Assembly (NCBI GenBank): GCA_963669455.1
Contig: OY770026.1
Span: 496,001-560,000 of the forward strand
Reading direction: 5' to 3'
DNA from: JAWKWH01 sp963669455
Lineage (GTDB): Bacteria; Pseudomonadota; Alphaproteobacteria; Rhizobiales; Rhizobiaceae
Length of the DNA stretch: 64,000 bases
Positions 17,382 through 26,661 of this stretch are shown piece after piece; within the stretch, counting starts at the first letter, position 1; each line of letters starts with the position of its first letter. Both the position numbers and the translations under genes were made by a program. Under the pieces are notes generated by a model. It saw nothing but the letters and a program-made list of their open reading frames with translations, made no database searches and was not told where the DNA came from.

Positions 17382-19943
17382 TTACAGATTTCTCAGCACC
17401 GGTGCTGCCTTGTGGCCAAGCACTCGCCATGTGCCGAGCAAGCCAAACCCGATGGTCAGCACCAGTGCCGCGACAATGGTTGCGGCCGCCACCTCGGGCA
17501 AAAAGGTTGATGGCAGCGTCATGATGCGCGAGACGACGAACCAGGCGGCAATTCCGCCGGCGGCCAGCGCAAAGATGGCCGTTGCAAAGCCGATCAGCAG
17601 ATATTCCAGTGAAAACGCCAGGATCAGTGTTTTTCGGGTGGCGCCCAGTGTTTTCAGGACAACAGCGTCGTGAACCCGTGCCCGGTTTCCAACGGCAAGC
17701 GCGCCCGACAGCACCAGAACCGAGGCGATCAGCGCTACCGCTGCCGCTGCTCCGATGGCCGTTGCAAGCTGGCTGCTGATCCGGTTGACCACATCAAGCG
17801 CATCCTTGACCCTGACGGAGGTCACCGCCGGAAATGCTCTGGTCACCGCATTCAGCACCTTTGCTTCCTGCTTAACACCGGCATCGGGATCGGAAAGTGT
17901 TGCCAGCCATGAATGCGGCGCGCCGGCAAGCGTGTTGGGAGAAAAAACCATGACGAAATTAATGCCAAGCGTTTCCCATTGCACGGCGCGGAGATTGGCT
18001 ATCTCTGCGGTAATGTTGCGCCCGAGTATATTGACCGTAACGGTGTCACCGATTGATAGGTCCAGTTCACCGGCCTCTTCGGCCGAAAAGCTTACCAGCG
18101 GCTTGCCGGTATAATTTTCGGGCCACCATTTGCCTGCCGCAAGTGTGGAATTTTCAGGAATGTTCTTCGCATAGGTAATGCCGCGATCGCCCCGCAGCAC
18201 CCAGCCGCCTTCGACGGGGATTTCCATTTTGTTGACATCCGTGCCGTTCAGCGCGACCACCCGGCCGCGCAACATCGGCACCCGTACGACCTTGCCTTCC
18301 GGTGCTTCTGCGCCCAATAGCGCGGCAAATTCCTCAACCTCGGTATTTTGAATATCGACGAAAAAGAAATTCGGCGCGATTTCCGGGATATTATCGGAAA
18401 TCTGACGCCTCAGATTGCCGTCGATCAGCGCCAGCGTCGCAAGCAACGTCAAGCCAAGGCCCAACGCCAGAACCACCGATGGCGTCAATGCGCCGGGGCG
18501 GTGAATATTGCCGATTGCCAGACGCAGCGCCGTTGACCGCACACGCGGCATCCGCCGGGCAATATCCTGTACAAGCTGGGAGACCAGACGCAAGACCAGG
18601 AACGAAAACGCTACCGCGCCGATAAAGATCACCGCGATTGTCTTTTGATAGGAGATGAAAATGGCAAGCGCTGCCAGAATCAGCGTGATTATCAAGGTGG
18701 CGGCCACATAGACCATGCGCGGAAGGCCACGGCCCTCAAATCCCATCTCGCGAAACAACGCCGTTGCCGGAACATCGCGGGCCCGGCCAAGCGGCAACAG
18801 GGCGAAAGCCAGGGTCACAAGAACGCCGAACAGTGCGGCAAGCACCAGCGCGTCAGGGTAAATACCGACCGAGGCCGGCAGCGGCAGCATGGTAGACAGG
18901 AATACGCCTGCAACCAGCGGCATGAGTACGGCAATTAACAATCCTGCGACGATGCCGAGCCCGGCAATCAGCAGGATCTGAACCATATAGATGGAAAACA
19001 CCAGATTGCCCGACGCGCCCAGGCATTTGAACGTGGCGATGACACCGCGCTTTGAATCCAGATAGGCGCGAACCGCATTGGCAACACCGACACCGCCGAC
19101 AACCAGAACCGTCAGTCCGACAAGCGTCAGAAATTGGGAAAACCGATCAATATTGGCGGCAAGCGCCGGGGCTGCCGACGAACGGGTGCGGATGCTCCAG
19201 CCGGCCTGCGGAAATTGTTCGTTGGCTTCTGCTTTGATCGCATCAATGGCCGCGTTTCCACCGCTCTCGGCGAGTTTTAGCCGGTAGCGGTGCGAGACCA
19301 GGCTGCCGGGCTGGATCAGGCCGGAGGCCCGCAACCCTTCAAGCGACACCATCAGCCGCGGCGCAAAGCCAAATCCGTCGGACACCAGATCGGGTTCGGA
19401 AACAATTTTCGACCGGAGCTGAAATTGGATGTTGCCGAGGCGGATTGTATCGCCGATTGCAACATTCAACCGGTCAAACAGGATGGGCGCAGCAGCGGCA
19501 CCAAAAACATTGTCGCGGGCGGAGAAAAGCTCTGCCAGCGGCATGGCCGGTTCAACAAGAAATTTGCCATAGAGCGGATAGGAGCCGTCGACAGCCTTAA
19601 GCTCGACAAGGCTTTGGTCGGACCCATCATCAAGACGGGCCATTGAGCGCATGCCGGCATTGACGGCCAACGCACCCTTGCTGCGCAGAAATTCAAGTTC
19701 GCCGGCGCTTGCTTCGCGCTGCACCAGCTCAAAGCGCATATCGCCACCCAGCAGCGACTGGCCTTCGCTGGCAACGCCCTCGGTGATGGCGCGTGCGACC
19801 GAGTTGACGCCGCCAATCGCGCCAACCCCGAGTGCGATACAGGCAAGAAAAATTAAAAACCCGGAAAGGCCGCCACGCATCTCACGAAGGGAAAATCGCA
19901 ACGCCAGCTTAAAACCGGTCATCGAACCGGATTGCCCGCTCAT
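17382..19943 (-). CDS. ybbP: ABC transporter permease of the FtsX/YbbP type
   Basis: The 853-residue protein has the two-module FtsX architecture: an N-terminal helix (about residues 22-45), a large periplasmic domain, three helices (about 265-400), another core block of helices (about 420-510), a second periplasmic domain and three C-terminal helices (about 720-845). It pairs with the ATPase gene upstream through an ATGA overlap. Related YbbAP/LolCDE/MacB-type systems work as mechanotransmitters or lipoprotein/lipid exporters rather than importers. The TesA-type esterase gene lies divergently next door, the same partner set as in E. coli. Confidence 0.88.
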   Translation of the reverse strand: MSGQSGSMTGFKLALRFSLREMRGGLSGFLIFLACIALGVGAIGGVNSVARAITEGVASEGQSLLGGDMRFELVQREASAGELEFLRSKGALAVNAGMRSMARLDDGSDQSLVELKAVDGSYPLYGKFLVEPAMPLAELFSARDNVFGAAAAPILFDRLNVAIGDTIRLGNIQFQLRSKIVSEPDLVSDGFGFAPRLMVSLEGLRASGLIQPGSLVSHRYRLKLAESGGNAAIDAIKAEANEQFPQAGWSIRTRSSAAPALAANIDRFSQFLTLVGLTVLVVGGVGVANAVRAYLDSKRGVIATFKCLGASGNLVFSIYMVQILLIAGLGIVAGLLIAVLMPLVAGVFLSTMLPLPASVGIYPDALVLAALFGVLVTLAFALLPLGRARDVPATALFREMGFEGRGLPRMVYVAATLIITLILAALAIFISYQKTIAVIFIGAVAFSFLVLRLVSQLVQDIARRMPRVRSTALRLAIGNIHRPGALTPSVVLALGLGLTLLATLALIDGNLRRQISDNIPEIAPNFFFVDIQNTEVEEFAALLGAEAPEGKVVRVPMLRGRVVALNGTDVNKMEIPVEGGWVLRGDRGITYAKNIPENSTLAAGKWWPENYTGKPLVSFSAEEAGELDLSIGDTVTVNILGRNITAEIANLRAVQWETLGINFVMVFSPNTLAGAPHSWLATLSDPDAGVKQEAKVLNAVTRAFPAVTSVRVKDALDVVNRISSQLATAIGAAAAVALIASVLVLSGALAVGNRARVHDAVVLKTLGATRKTLILAFSLEYLLIGFATAIFALAAGGIAAWFVVSRIMTLPSTFLPEVAAATIVAALVLTIGFGLLGTWRVLGHKAAPVLRNL

Positions 19944-20632
19944 ACAGGCACCGCCTCGGACACGGTTTCAATGCGGCCGGAGCGCATGGCGACACGCCTG
20001 TCGCAGCGTTCGGCCAGCGAATTGTCGTGCGTGACCAGAACCAGCGTGGTCTGTCGTTCCCTGGCCTTGGTAAACAGCAGGTCGGTTATCTGCTGGCCGG
20101 TCGCCTGATCGAGATTGCCGGTCGGCTCATCCGCGATCAGGATTGCCGGCTGCGGTGCGAGCGCGCGTGCAATGGCGACGCGTTGTTGTTCTCCGCCCGA
20201 CAATTCGCCGGGATAGTGGGTAAGGCGTTGGGCCAGGCCAACCGCTTCAAGCTCGGCTTCAGCTGCACCAAACGGGTCGTCATGACCGGCAAGCTCAAGC
20301 GGTACCGCCACATTTTCCAAAGCCGTCATATTCGGTATCAGGTGGAACGACTGGAACACGATCCCGACCGTTTTGCCCCTGAATGCGGCAATCTCATCCT
20401 CATTTCTGCCGGTCAGCATGACACCGTCTACCGCGACTGTGCCTGCATCAACGGTCTCAAGTCCGGCGATCACCATCAATAGTGTTGACTTGCCCGACCC
20501 GGATGGGCCGACAATGCCGGCGCTTTCACCACGCAAAAGGTCAAGCGAAATATTTTTGAGCACATGCACCGAAGATGCGCCTTCGCCAAGTGTCAGCGAA
20601 ACATCGCAAAGCTGGATTACGGGTGTTGTCAC
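19940..20632 (-). CDS. ybbA: ABC transporter ATP-binding protein (YbbA/LolD type)
   Basis: The 230-residue ATPase has Walker A GPSGSGKST (about residue 42), the Q-loop FQSFHL, signature LSGGEQQR, Walker B ILIADEPTGNLD and the H-loop VTHD. The wording LTHYPGELSGGEQQR and TGNLD are typical for the LolD/MacB/YbbA group. It energises the permease encoded directly downstream. Confidence 0.93.
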   Translation of the reverse strand: MTTPVIQLCDVSLTLGEGASSVHVLKNISLDLLRGESAGIVGPSGSGKSTLLMVIAGLETVDAGTVAVDGVMLTGRNEDEIAAFRGKTVGIVFQSFHLIPNMTALENVAVPLELAGHDDPFGAAEAELEAVGLAQRLTHYPGELSGGEQQRVAIARALAPQPAILIADEPTGNLDQATGQQITDLLFTKARERQTTLVLVTHDNSLAERCDRRVAMRSGRIETVSEAVPV

Positions 20633-20708
20633 GGAATTTTCGTCCTATATTAAACATGTCCAACCATGCCTCGCCGGCGGACATTCAAGCAGATATGGTG
20701 ACTGTGTA

Positions 20709-21371
20709 ATGGTTTTCAATCCGGATTGGCATGAGCGATACTCGCAAACATGGATGACTGTCCTGTTAATGGCGGCTTTTTTGATGGGTTCGGCCTTGCC
20801 GGCGCGCGCTGACCCGGTTCGTATCGTCGGTTTTGGCGACAGCCTGATGGCAGGATACCAGCTTGGGCCGGGTGATGGCTTTACCGACCGGCTTCAGGCC
20901 GTTTTGACGGAAAATGGCTTTGATGTTGCTGTCGCAAATGCCGGTGTATCGGGAGATACTTCTACCGGCGGTCTGGCGCGGCTTGACTGGTCGGTGCCCG
21001 ACGGGACCGATCTTGTCATCCTGGAACTTGGCGCAAATGATGCGCTTAGAGGAATTTCGCCCGAGATTACCCGGCAAAACCTTGATGCGATGATATTGTC
21101 GCTCAAGAAGCGGGGCATCGCCATTCTGCTTGCCGGCATCCTGGCGCCGCCTAATATGGGACCGGACTATGAAGCGGCTTTCAATCCGATTTATCGGGAT
21201 CTTGCCGACAAGCATGAATTAACACTCTACCCCTTTTTCCTTGATGGCGTGACGACGCAAAAAGACAAGCTTTTGGCCGATGGCATGCATCCGAACGTCG
21301 ATGGCGTTACTGTGATGGTTGCCGGAATTCTGCCGCAAATAATTGGAATGCTTGAACAATTGTCGCGCTAG
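20709..21371 (+). CDS. tesA: TesA-like arylesterase / lysophospholipase (SGNH hydrolase)
   Basis: The 220-residue secreted esterase has a signal peptide (helix at about residues 16-33, cut after ARA) and all SGNH blocks: GFGDSLMAGYQL with the catalytic Ser, NAGVSGDTSTGG with Gly, LELGANDALRG with Asn, and DGMHPNVDG with Asp and His. TesA hydrolyses acyl thioesters and lysophospholipids in the periplasm. It is divergent from the ABC pair. The stop TAG coincides with the left TA-G of a 71-base palindrome. Confidence 0.92.
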   Translation: MVFNPDWHERYSQTWMTVLLMAAFLMGSALPARADPVRIVGFGDSLMAGYQLGPGDGFTDRLQAVLTENGFDVAVANAGVSGDTSTGGLARLDWSVPDGTDLVILELGANDALRGISPEITRQNLDAMILSLKKRGIAILLAGILAPPNMGPDYEAAFNPIYRDLADKHELTLYPFFLDGVTTQKDKLLADGMHPNVDGVTVMVAGILPQIIGMLEQLSR

Positions 21372-21439
21372 TGGTCTGTTCGAAACGCTTGCTAATGGCG
21401 TTGCGGTAACCGGATGCAAGCGTTTCGAACAGACCACTA
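21369..21439. repeat. Perfect 71-base palindromic element after tesA
   Basis: The arms GTGGTCTGTTCGAAACGCTT.. (21371-21392) and their exact reverse complement (21416-21437) are 22 bases long, plus TA on each side (21369-21370 and 21438-21439); the loop is 23 bases. The first TA plus G is the tesA stop codon. The symmetry and TA borders suggest a MITE-like insertion; in RNA it would make a very stable hairpin. Confidence 0.85.
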
Positions 21440-21524
21440 GGAAAATTGGTGTGGTTTTGTCTTGCTGTCGGGCCAAATCAATGATTCGCTCAAGTTTCTG
21501 GAGATCGATTCGGGGGAGATGACT

Positions 21525-22124
21525 ATGCCGCGTTTGTTTCTAGCACTCGAAATTCCCTACGACGCCACCCTGTCGCTTTCACTTTTGCGCGGTGGTCTGC
21601 CCGGCGCTCGCTGGATCGATACGGAAAACTATCATCTCACATTGCGGTTTTTCGGTGATATTGACGGCCATGCTGCCGATGAGATCGCGTCTGCCCTTGA
21701 CCGTATCCACCGGCCATCCTTTCAGTTGCAACTGGCTGGAACCGGCGTTTTCGGATCGAAAAAACCGCACACGCTGTGGGCCGGGATCGCGGCATCGCCC
21801 GACCTGACGGCGCTTCAGGGCGATATTGAACGGACAAGCCAGCGTCTTGGCCTGTCTGCCGATCCACGGAAATATTCTCCGCATGTCACACTTGCCAGGT
21901 TGCGCGATGTTGCAGCAGTCGAGGTGGCGGCATGGTTGTCCGCGCGGGGAAATTTCAAAACCCCGCCGTTTTCCGTGTCCCGCTTTGTCATGATGTCGGC
22001 ACGCAGTTCGATTGGCGGCGGGCCCTACATCATCGAGGAAAGCTGGGCATTGATGGCACCGGTGGCCTCGCCTCAGGCCAATTTTCGGACAAGCGATTGC
22101 GAGGCCGCCCAAATCGTCCGGTAG
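21525..22124 (+). CDS. thpR: RNA 2',3'-cyclic phosphodiesterase (2H family)
   Basis: The 199-residue protein has the two His-x-Thr motifs of the LigT/ThpR 2H phosphoesterases: HLTLRFFG (about residue 40) and HVTLARL (about 125). The family opens 2',3'-cyclic phosphates on RNA ends. The ATG at 21525 has the better spacing from GGGGGAG; an ATG two codons upstream sits too close to it. The 3' end overlaps the convergent phosphatase gene by 52 bases. Confidence 0.92.
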   Translation: MPRLFLALEIPYDATLSLSLLRGGLPGARWIDTENYHLTLRFFGDIDGHAADEIASALDRIHRPSFQLQLAGTGVFGSKKPHTLWAGIAASPDLTALQGDIERTSQRLGLSADPRKYSPHVTLARLRDVAAVEVAAWLSARGNFKTPPFSVSRFVMMSARSSIGGGPYIIEESWALMAPVASPQANFRTSDCEAAQIVR

Positions 22125-22546
22125 ACGGCATCAAATCCGTCCGCCCCGCCATAATAGGGATCGGGTATGTCGGCGGTGCTGCCGGTGGCAAAATCCAAAA
22201 ACAGATGGACAGCCCCTATCGCACCGGCTGGTGCCATTGTTTCCAGGTCGGTGACATTCGAGCGGTCCATGCCGAAAATATGCGTGAACCGGGAAAAATC
22301 GTCCGGCCTGATCTTGCGTGCCCGCTGACCGCTTAAATCGATACCGTTTTTTGCTGCCACGGCCATCGACCGCGGATCCGGCTGCGCGCCCTCGTGCCAG
22401 GCACCGGTTCCCGCGGAATCAATGACAAATTTTTGTTCAAGCCCGGCCCCGGCCACGACATGGCGAAATACACCCTCTGCCAGCGGTGAGCGGCAGATAT
22501 TGCCGAGGCAGACGAACAGAACTGACGTTTGCGGTTTTGTATCCAT
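22073..22546 (-). CDS. Low-molecular-weight protein-tyrosine phosphatase
   Basis: The 157-residue enzyme has the P-loop CLGNICRSPLAEG (about residues 14-26) with the catalytic Cys and Arg, and the general acid Asp in DIPDPYYGG near the C-terminus. It dephosphorylates phosphotyrosine or low-molecular-weight substrates in the cytoplasm. The ATG at 22546 has the site AGGGGG eight bases upstream. Its end lies antiparallel within the last 52 bases of thpR. Confidence 0.93.
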   Translation of the reverse strand: MDTKPQTSVLFVCLGNICRSPLAEGVFRHVVAGAGLEQKFVIDSAGTGAWHEGAQPDPRSMAVAAKNGIDLSGQRARKIRPDDFSRFTHIFGMDRSNVTDLETMAPAGAIGAVHLFLDFATGSTADIPDPYYGGADGFDAVYRTIWAASQSLVRKLA

Positions 22547-22596
22547 AACAAACCCCCTATCCTGCCGGCACGACGCAGACAATGGGAAGCACTGTC

Positions 22597-22890
22597 ATGA
22601 ACCGGGATAAACTCTCAGATACTGAAATCTCAAAGGCACTTTCTGACCTTGAAGGCTGGGTGCTGGATGATGATGGTAGCGGTATTCGAAAATCATTCAA
22701 ATTCAAGAATTTCAATGCGGCGTTCGCCTTCATGGCCCGTGTCGCGATGGTTGCTGAGAAGATGGATCACCATCCCGAATGGTTCAATGTTTACAATCGG
22801 GTCGATGTCAGGCTTTCGACGCATGATTGCGGTGGTGTGACTGTGCTGGACATCAAACTGGCCGGCAAGATGAATGAATTTGCCGGTTAG
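22597..22890 (+). CDS. phhB: 4a-hydroxytetrahydrobiopterin dehydratase (pterin dehydratase)
   Basis: The 97-residue protein has the family motif MDHHPEWFNVYNRVDVRLST followed by HDCGGVT, containing the catalytic histidines. The enzyme recycles the pterin cofactor of aromatic amino-acid hydroxylases, and members also act as transcriptional co-factors. No hydroxylase gene is nearby. It is divergent from the phosphatase gene with only 50 bases between starts. Confidence 0.95.
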   Translation: MNRDKLSDTEISKALSDLEGWVLDDDGSGIRKSFKFKNFNAAFAFMARVAMVAEKMDHHPEWFNVYNRVDVRLSTHDCGGVTVLDIKLAGKMNEFAG

Positions 22891-22996
22891 GCCGTGGTGA
22901 GAATATCGCGGGCCGGCATCTGTTCGGTCTATCGACATTTGCACGAAGATTGTTCAATCCCCATATCCATTACAGATAATAATGGGGTTTTTAACC

Positions 22997-23377
22997 ATGG
23001 ACGATGTCAAGATCGGAGAAATTCTGGCGCCGGTGGACAGTCAGGAGCAGACCCGGCGCGAGGAGCGCGTGCGTGCCAAATTGTGGCGCACGGCTAAGCG
23101 TGCCGCCCGCCAGGTTCCGTTCATGGATGAGGTGATTGCCGGCTATTTCTGCGCGCTCGATCCCAAAACACCGGCCAAAGTGCGCGGCGTGCTGCTGGCA
23201 GCACTCGCCTATTTCGTGCTGCCGCTTGATTCAATACCGGACTTTCTGCTCGGATTTGGCTTTGCCGATGATGTTGCTGTGCTGACAGCGGCCCTGTCAG
23301 CTATCCGGTCTCATATTACACCGGCGCACCGCTCGGCCGCCCGCACGGCGCTTGAGGACAATGAGCAGGACAGCTGA
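22997..23377 (+). CDS. YkvA family protein (DUF1232)
   Basis: The 126-residue protein contains the DUF1232 core YFVLPLDSIPDFLLGFGFAD followed by DVAVL (about residues 74-98), a short hydrophobic segment thought to associate with the membrane. The function of the family is unknown. The second in-frame ATG at 22997 is taken as start, since the first one (22982) lies in an AT-rich stretch without a ribosome-binding site. Confidence 0.85.
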   Translation: MDDVKIGEILAPVDSQEQTRREERVRAKLWRTAKRAARQVPFMDEVIAGYFCALDPKTPAKVRGVLLAALAYFVLPLDSIPDFLLGFGFADDVAVLTAALSAIRSHITPAHRSAARTALEDNEQDS

Positions 23378-23689
23378 CCGCATCGGACAGCCAATATTGC
23401 CCTTTCCATCAGGTGATTTCGGTTTTCAGACCGGTCGATAGCGTAAAAGTTGTATGCGCCCGGGACAAACAACTCACCGTTTATGACAAAGTATTGCCGT
23501 TTTCGTGCTGTTAATGGTCAGACACGGCAACATGCCGGTGTGCGGCATGATGGGGAGACTAGGGAGAAAGGAAAATGCTATTCCTTCACCGTTTGGTAAC
23601 CCAAATTAATTCAAACTGAAGATAACCGGACCCAACCTGCGGGCGGTCCACTCTCATCGATGCGAATGACAGGGAAACCGGTTACGACC
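23378..23689. other. Intergenic region upstream of the IalB-family gene
   Basis: This 312-base stretch has no recognised gene. It contains a 14-codon frame at 23575-23619 (listed separately) with a good ribosome-binding site, and inverted GC-rich motifs around 23540-23560 (GCCGGTGTGCGGC). Confidence 0.5.
23575..23619 (+). CDS. Possible 14-residue upstream peptide (tentative)
   Basis: A frame encoding MLFLHRLVTQINSN follows GGGAGAAAGGAAA, a strong ribosome-binding site about five bases before the ATG. It lies 70 bases before the IalB-family gene and could be a leader peptide or merely chance. It has no bias towards any amino acid that would suggest attenuation. Confidence 0.25.
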   Translation: MLFLHRLVTQINSN

Positions 23690-24187
23690 ATGCGAATACT
23701 GATCACCACTCTCATGACCCTTGCTCTGGCGGGGACACCGGCGCTGGCACAATCGGCCAAGCGCATGTCGCAGCACAAGGACTGGGCGACCTACAGCTAT
23801 AACGCAACAGCCGGCAAGGTTTGCTACGTCCTCTCGGTGCCATCCTCAAAGGAACCGTCAAACCTCGATCATGGCGATATTTATTTTTCCGTCAGCCAGA
23901 AACCGGGGCAGAATGTGGCTTTCGAGCCGCAATTTATCTCGTCTTATAATCTGCAGGACAAATCGAAAGTGACCATCACGGTCGATGGCACGCCGTTCAA
24001 GATGTTTACCAAAGGCAAGTTGGCCTGGCTTGAAAATGCCGCCGAGGAGCCCAAACTTGTCGCTGCGATGAAGGCTGGTTCCGAAATGAAGGTTGCCGCC
24101 ACATCGGGCCGTGGCAACAATACGAGCTACATGTTCTCGCTTAGCGGTATCACTGCGGCATTGGATTCGATCAAGAGCTGCAAATAG
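23690..24187 (+). CDS. Invasion-associated locus B (IalB) family protein
   Basis: The 165-residue periplasmic protein has a signal peptide (MRILITTLMTLALAGTPALA) and the IalB fold: HKDWATYSY near the N-terminus, CYVLSVPSSKEPSN, a GDIYFSVS strand and a C-terminal Cys (SIKSCK) likely paired with the first Cys. The name derives from Bartonella, where IalB supports erythrocyte invasion; in free-living rhizobia members are general envelope proteins of unknown role. It ends eight bases before the convergent deacetylase-like gene. Confidence 0.88.
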   Translation: MRILITTLMTLALAGTPALAQSAKRMSQHKDWATYSYNATAGKVCYVLSVPSSKEPSNLDHGDIYFSVSQKPGQNVAFEPQFISSYNLQDKSKVTITVDGTPFKMFTKGKLAWLENAAEEPKLVAAMKAGSEMKVAATSGRGNNTSYMFSLSGITAALDSIKSCK

Positions 24188-24194
24188 GTCAATA

Positions 24195-25304
24195 TTACTG
24201 TCTGAGGCCGAGTTCCAGCGCCAGATCGCCGATCCACTGGTCCTGAAATCCCTGCAGCCTTATTGTCGGCTGCTGGGCCATGACGCGTTCATACATTGGA
24301 TCCTCGATGCGATTTGCCGTTCCCGACATCACCTCAAGCACAAGGTGGCCGCAAAACGGCACATAGGCCTCCGAATATCCGCCCTCATGCACCAGGACAA
24401 GCCTGCCGGCGCAAAGGTGGGCCGCAGCTTCCATTGTCATGGCCGTCATCTGGCCGAATGTGGTTGCCGAACACAGCATCCGGGCCAGGGGATCGGTGCC
24501 CGCCGCATCAAAGCCGCAAGCGACGATGATCACATCCGGCCTGAATCGGTTAAGTGCAGGCAAAACGATCTGTTCCATGGCAGCAAGATAGGTTTTGTGG
24601 CCGCTGCCGGGCGGAAGTGGAATATTGACATTAAACCCTTCACCTGCGCCGCTACCGCGTTGCCCGGCTGCGCCTGAATCAAAGGGAAAACAGTTTTCCT
24701 GATGCAGCGAGATGGTCAGCACATCGGATCGGTCAAGGAAAATCGCCTCGGTGCCGTTTCCGTGATGGACATCCCAGTCGATCACCGCAATGCGCAGATC
24801 GGGTTCGGTTACTTTGGCGGCCTCGATGGCGATGGCGATATTGGCCAGCAGACAAAACCCCATTGGCGTGTCCGGCAGGCAGTGATGGCCGGGCGGGCGG
24901 CTTAACGCATAGGCATTGTCGCTCCTGCCTGTGATCACCGATCTTAGCGCTTCAATAGCCAGGCCGGCGGACAGGGCGGCAATCTCGTATCCGCCGGGAC
25001 CGAAGGGCGCGCGCAGACCCAGTTCACCGCCGCCAAGGTCGCTCAGCTGTTTGAATTCATCGATGTAAGACGCTGGATGGATCTTCAGAATATCCTCGCG
25101 TGCCGCCGGCTCGGCAGAGCGGCAATCGAGTTCACGCGCCAGTCCGGTGACATCGATCAAATTCTTCAGCCGGCGCTTGGTTTCGGGGTTTTCGGGCAAT
25201 CCGCCCGCCGCCGGTGGTTGGACCAGACCGCCCACCGGAAACACGGAAGCATAATTGCCGCCAAAATGCCAAAAACAATGCTCGTCGAAAAAGAAACCTG
25301 TCAT
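24195..25304 (-). CDS. Histone-deacetylase-fold amidohydrolase (class II HDAC-like)
   Basis: The 369-residue enzyme has the arginase/deacetylase motifs: SRPPGHHCLPDTPMGFCLLAN with the tandem His, DWDVHHGNGTEAIF with zinc-binding Asp and His, the catalytic-site ACGFDAAGTDPLA with the second zinc Asp, and HEGGYSEAYVPFC. Bacterial members remove acetyl groups from polyamines or other small amides. ATGs at 25340 and 25364 are alternative starts; the one chosen begins MTGFFFDEHCFWH, the usual N-terminus of this subfamily. Confidence 0.88.
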   Translation of the reverse strand: MTGFFFDEHCFWHFGGNYASVFPVGGLVQPPAAGGLPENPETKRRLKNLIDVTGLARELDCRSAEPAAREDILKIHPASYIDEFKQLSDLGGGELGLRAPFGPGGYEIAALSAGLAIEALRSVITGRSDNAYALSRPPGHHCLPDTPMGFCLLANIAIAIEAAKVTEPDLRIAVIDWDVHHGNGTEAIFLDRSDVLTISLHQENCFPFDSGAAGQRGSGAGEGFNVNIPLPPGSGHKTYLAAMEQIVLPALNRFRPDVIIVACGFDAAGTDPLARMLCSATTFGQMTAMTMEAAAHLCAGRLVLVHEGGYSEAYVPFCGHLVLEVMSGTANRIEDPMYERVMAQQPTIRLQGFQDQWIGDLALELGLRQ

Positions 25305-25440
25305 GATCCCGAATACTCTTAATGAAGCGGGATCAGTCATCGGGAACCAGTGCCGGGATGTCAATCAGGCACATGCATGACGGAGACGCACTCTTATGCT
25401 ATCAGCTCCGCCAGCAATTGACTTTAACAGGGATTAGCGT

Positions 25441-26658
25441 GTGTCTGTAACGCTCGATTTGACGCATAAAATGCAAACCGGTGGAACCCGGCAAGCGCCA
25501 AAGCGTTCGCTTGTCGGTCTGTCGCGTGAGGAGCTGGGCCAGGCGCTGGCTGAGGCCGGCGTGCCGGAACGGCAGCATCGCATGCGCGTATCGCAGCTTT
25601 GGCACTGGCTTTACGTTCGAGGCGCATCGGATTTCGATGCCATGCGCAATATATCAAAGGAGCTGCAGCAAAAACTGGCTGACCGCTTTGATATCGCCCG
25701 GCCTGAAATTGTCGAAGAACAAATATCCAAAGACGGTACCCGCAAATGGCTGTTGCGATTTGCCTCCCGTGGCGCCGGCAAACCGGTGGATGTCGAGACA
25801 GTCTATATTCCCGAAGATGGCCGTGGCACGCTGTGTGTGTCGTCGCAGGTCGGCTGCACGCTTACCTGCTCATTTTGCCATACCGGCACCCAGAAGCTGG
25901 TCCGCAACCTTGAGGCCGATGAAATCCTCGCTCAGCTGCTGGTCGCACGCGACCGGCTTGGTGATTTTCCAGATCGCGATACGCCCGATGGCGCTATCGT
26001 TCCAGCCGAAGGCCGAAAAGTCTCCAACATCGTCATGATGGGTATGGGCGAACCGCTTTACAATTTCGACAATGTGAAAAAGGCCCTGATCGTCGCATCG
26101 GACGGCGAAGGATTGTCCCTGTCGAAGCGGCGCATCACCCTGTCCACCTCCGGGGTCGTGCCCGAGATCTACCGGACCGGCGGCGAAATCGGTGTCATGC
26201 TGGCGATTTCACTGCATGCGACAACCGACGAGCTGCGCGACAAACTGGTCCCGATCAACAAAAAATACCCGATCGCCGAACTGCTTCAGGCCTGCCGCGA
26301 CTATCCGGTGCTTTCCAATGCGCGGCGCATCACCTTTGAATATGTGATGTTGAAGGGCATTAATGACAGTATGGAGGACGCCAAACGGCTGGTCATGCTG
26401 CTAAAGGGCATTCCGGCCAAGATCAATCTGATCCCGTTCAATCCATGGCCCGGATCGGCCTATCAGTGTTCCGACTGGCAGACGATTGAGCGCTTTGCCG
26501 ATTTCATTAACGCGGCCGGTTATGCCTCGCCGATACGCACGCCGCGTGGCCGCGATATTCTTGCCGCCTGCGGGCAGTTGAAATCGGAATCGGAACGCTT
26601 GCGCAAGGCAGAACGGCTGGAACTGGAAGCGATGATGATTTCCGGCCACGGGGCCTGA
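25441..26658 (+). CDS. rlmN: Dual-specificity 23S rRNA/tRNA adenine-C2 methyltransferase
   Basis: The 405-residue radical-SAM enzyme methylates A2503 of 23S rRNA and A37 of tRNAs. The iron-sulphur motif CTLTCSFCHTG lies near residue 140, and the conserved MGMGEPLYNFDNV, GVVPEIYR and LIPFNPWPGS motifs follow. The mechanistic Cys near the C-terminus appears in RGRDILAACGQL. A GTG serves as start, giving MSVTLDLTHKM. Confidence 0.96.
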   Translation: MSVTLDLTHKMQTGGTRQAPKRSLVGLSREELGQALAEAGVPERQHRMRVSQLWHWLYVRGASDFDAMRNISKELQQKLADRFDIARPEIVEEQISKDGTRKWLLRFASRGAGKPVDVETVYIPEDGRGTLCVSSQVGCTLTCSFCHTGTQKLVRNLEADEILAQLLVARDRLGDFPDRDTPDGAIVPAEGRKVSNIVMMGMGEPLYNFDNVKKALIVASDGEGLSLSKRRITLSTSGVVPEIYRTGGEIGVMLAISLHATTDELRDKLVPINKKYPIAELLQACRDYPVLSNARRITFEYVMLKGINDSMEDAKRLVMLLKGIPAKINLIPFNPWPGSAYQCSDWQTIERFADFINAAGYASPIRTPRGRDILAACGQLKSESERLRKAERLELEAMMISGHGA

Positions 26659-26661
26659 CAA

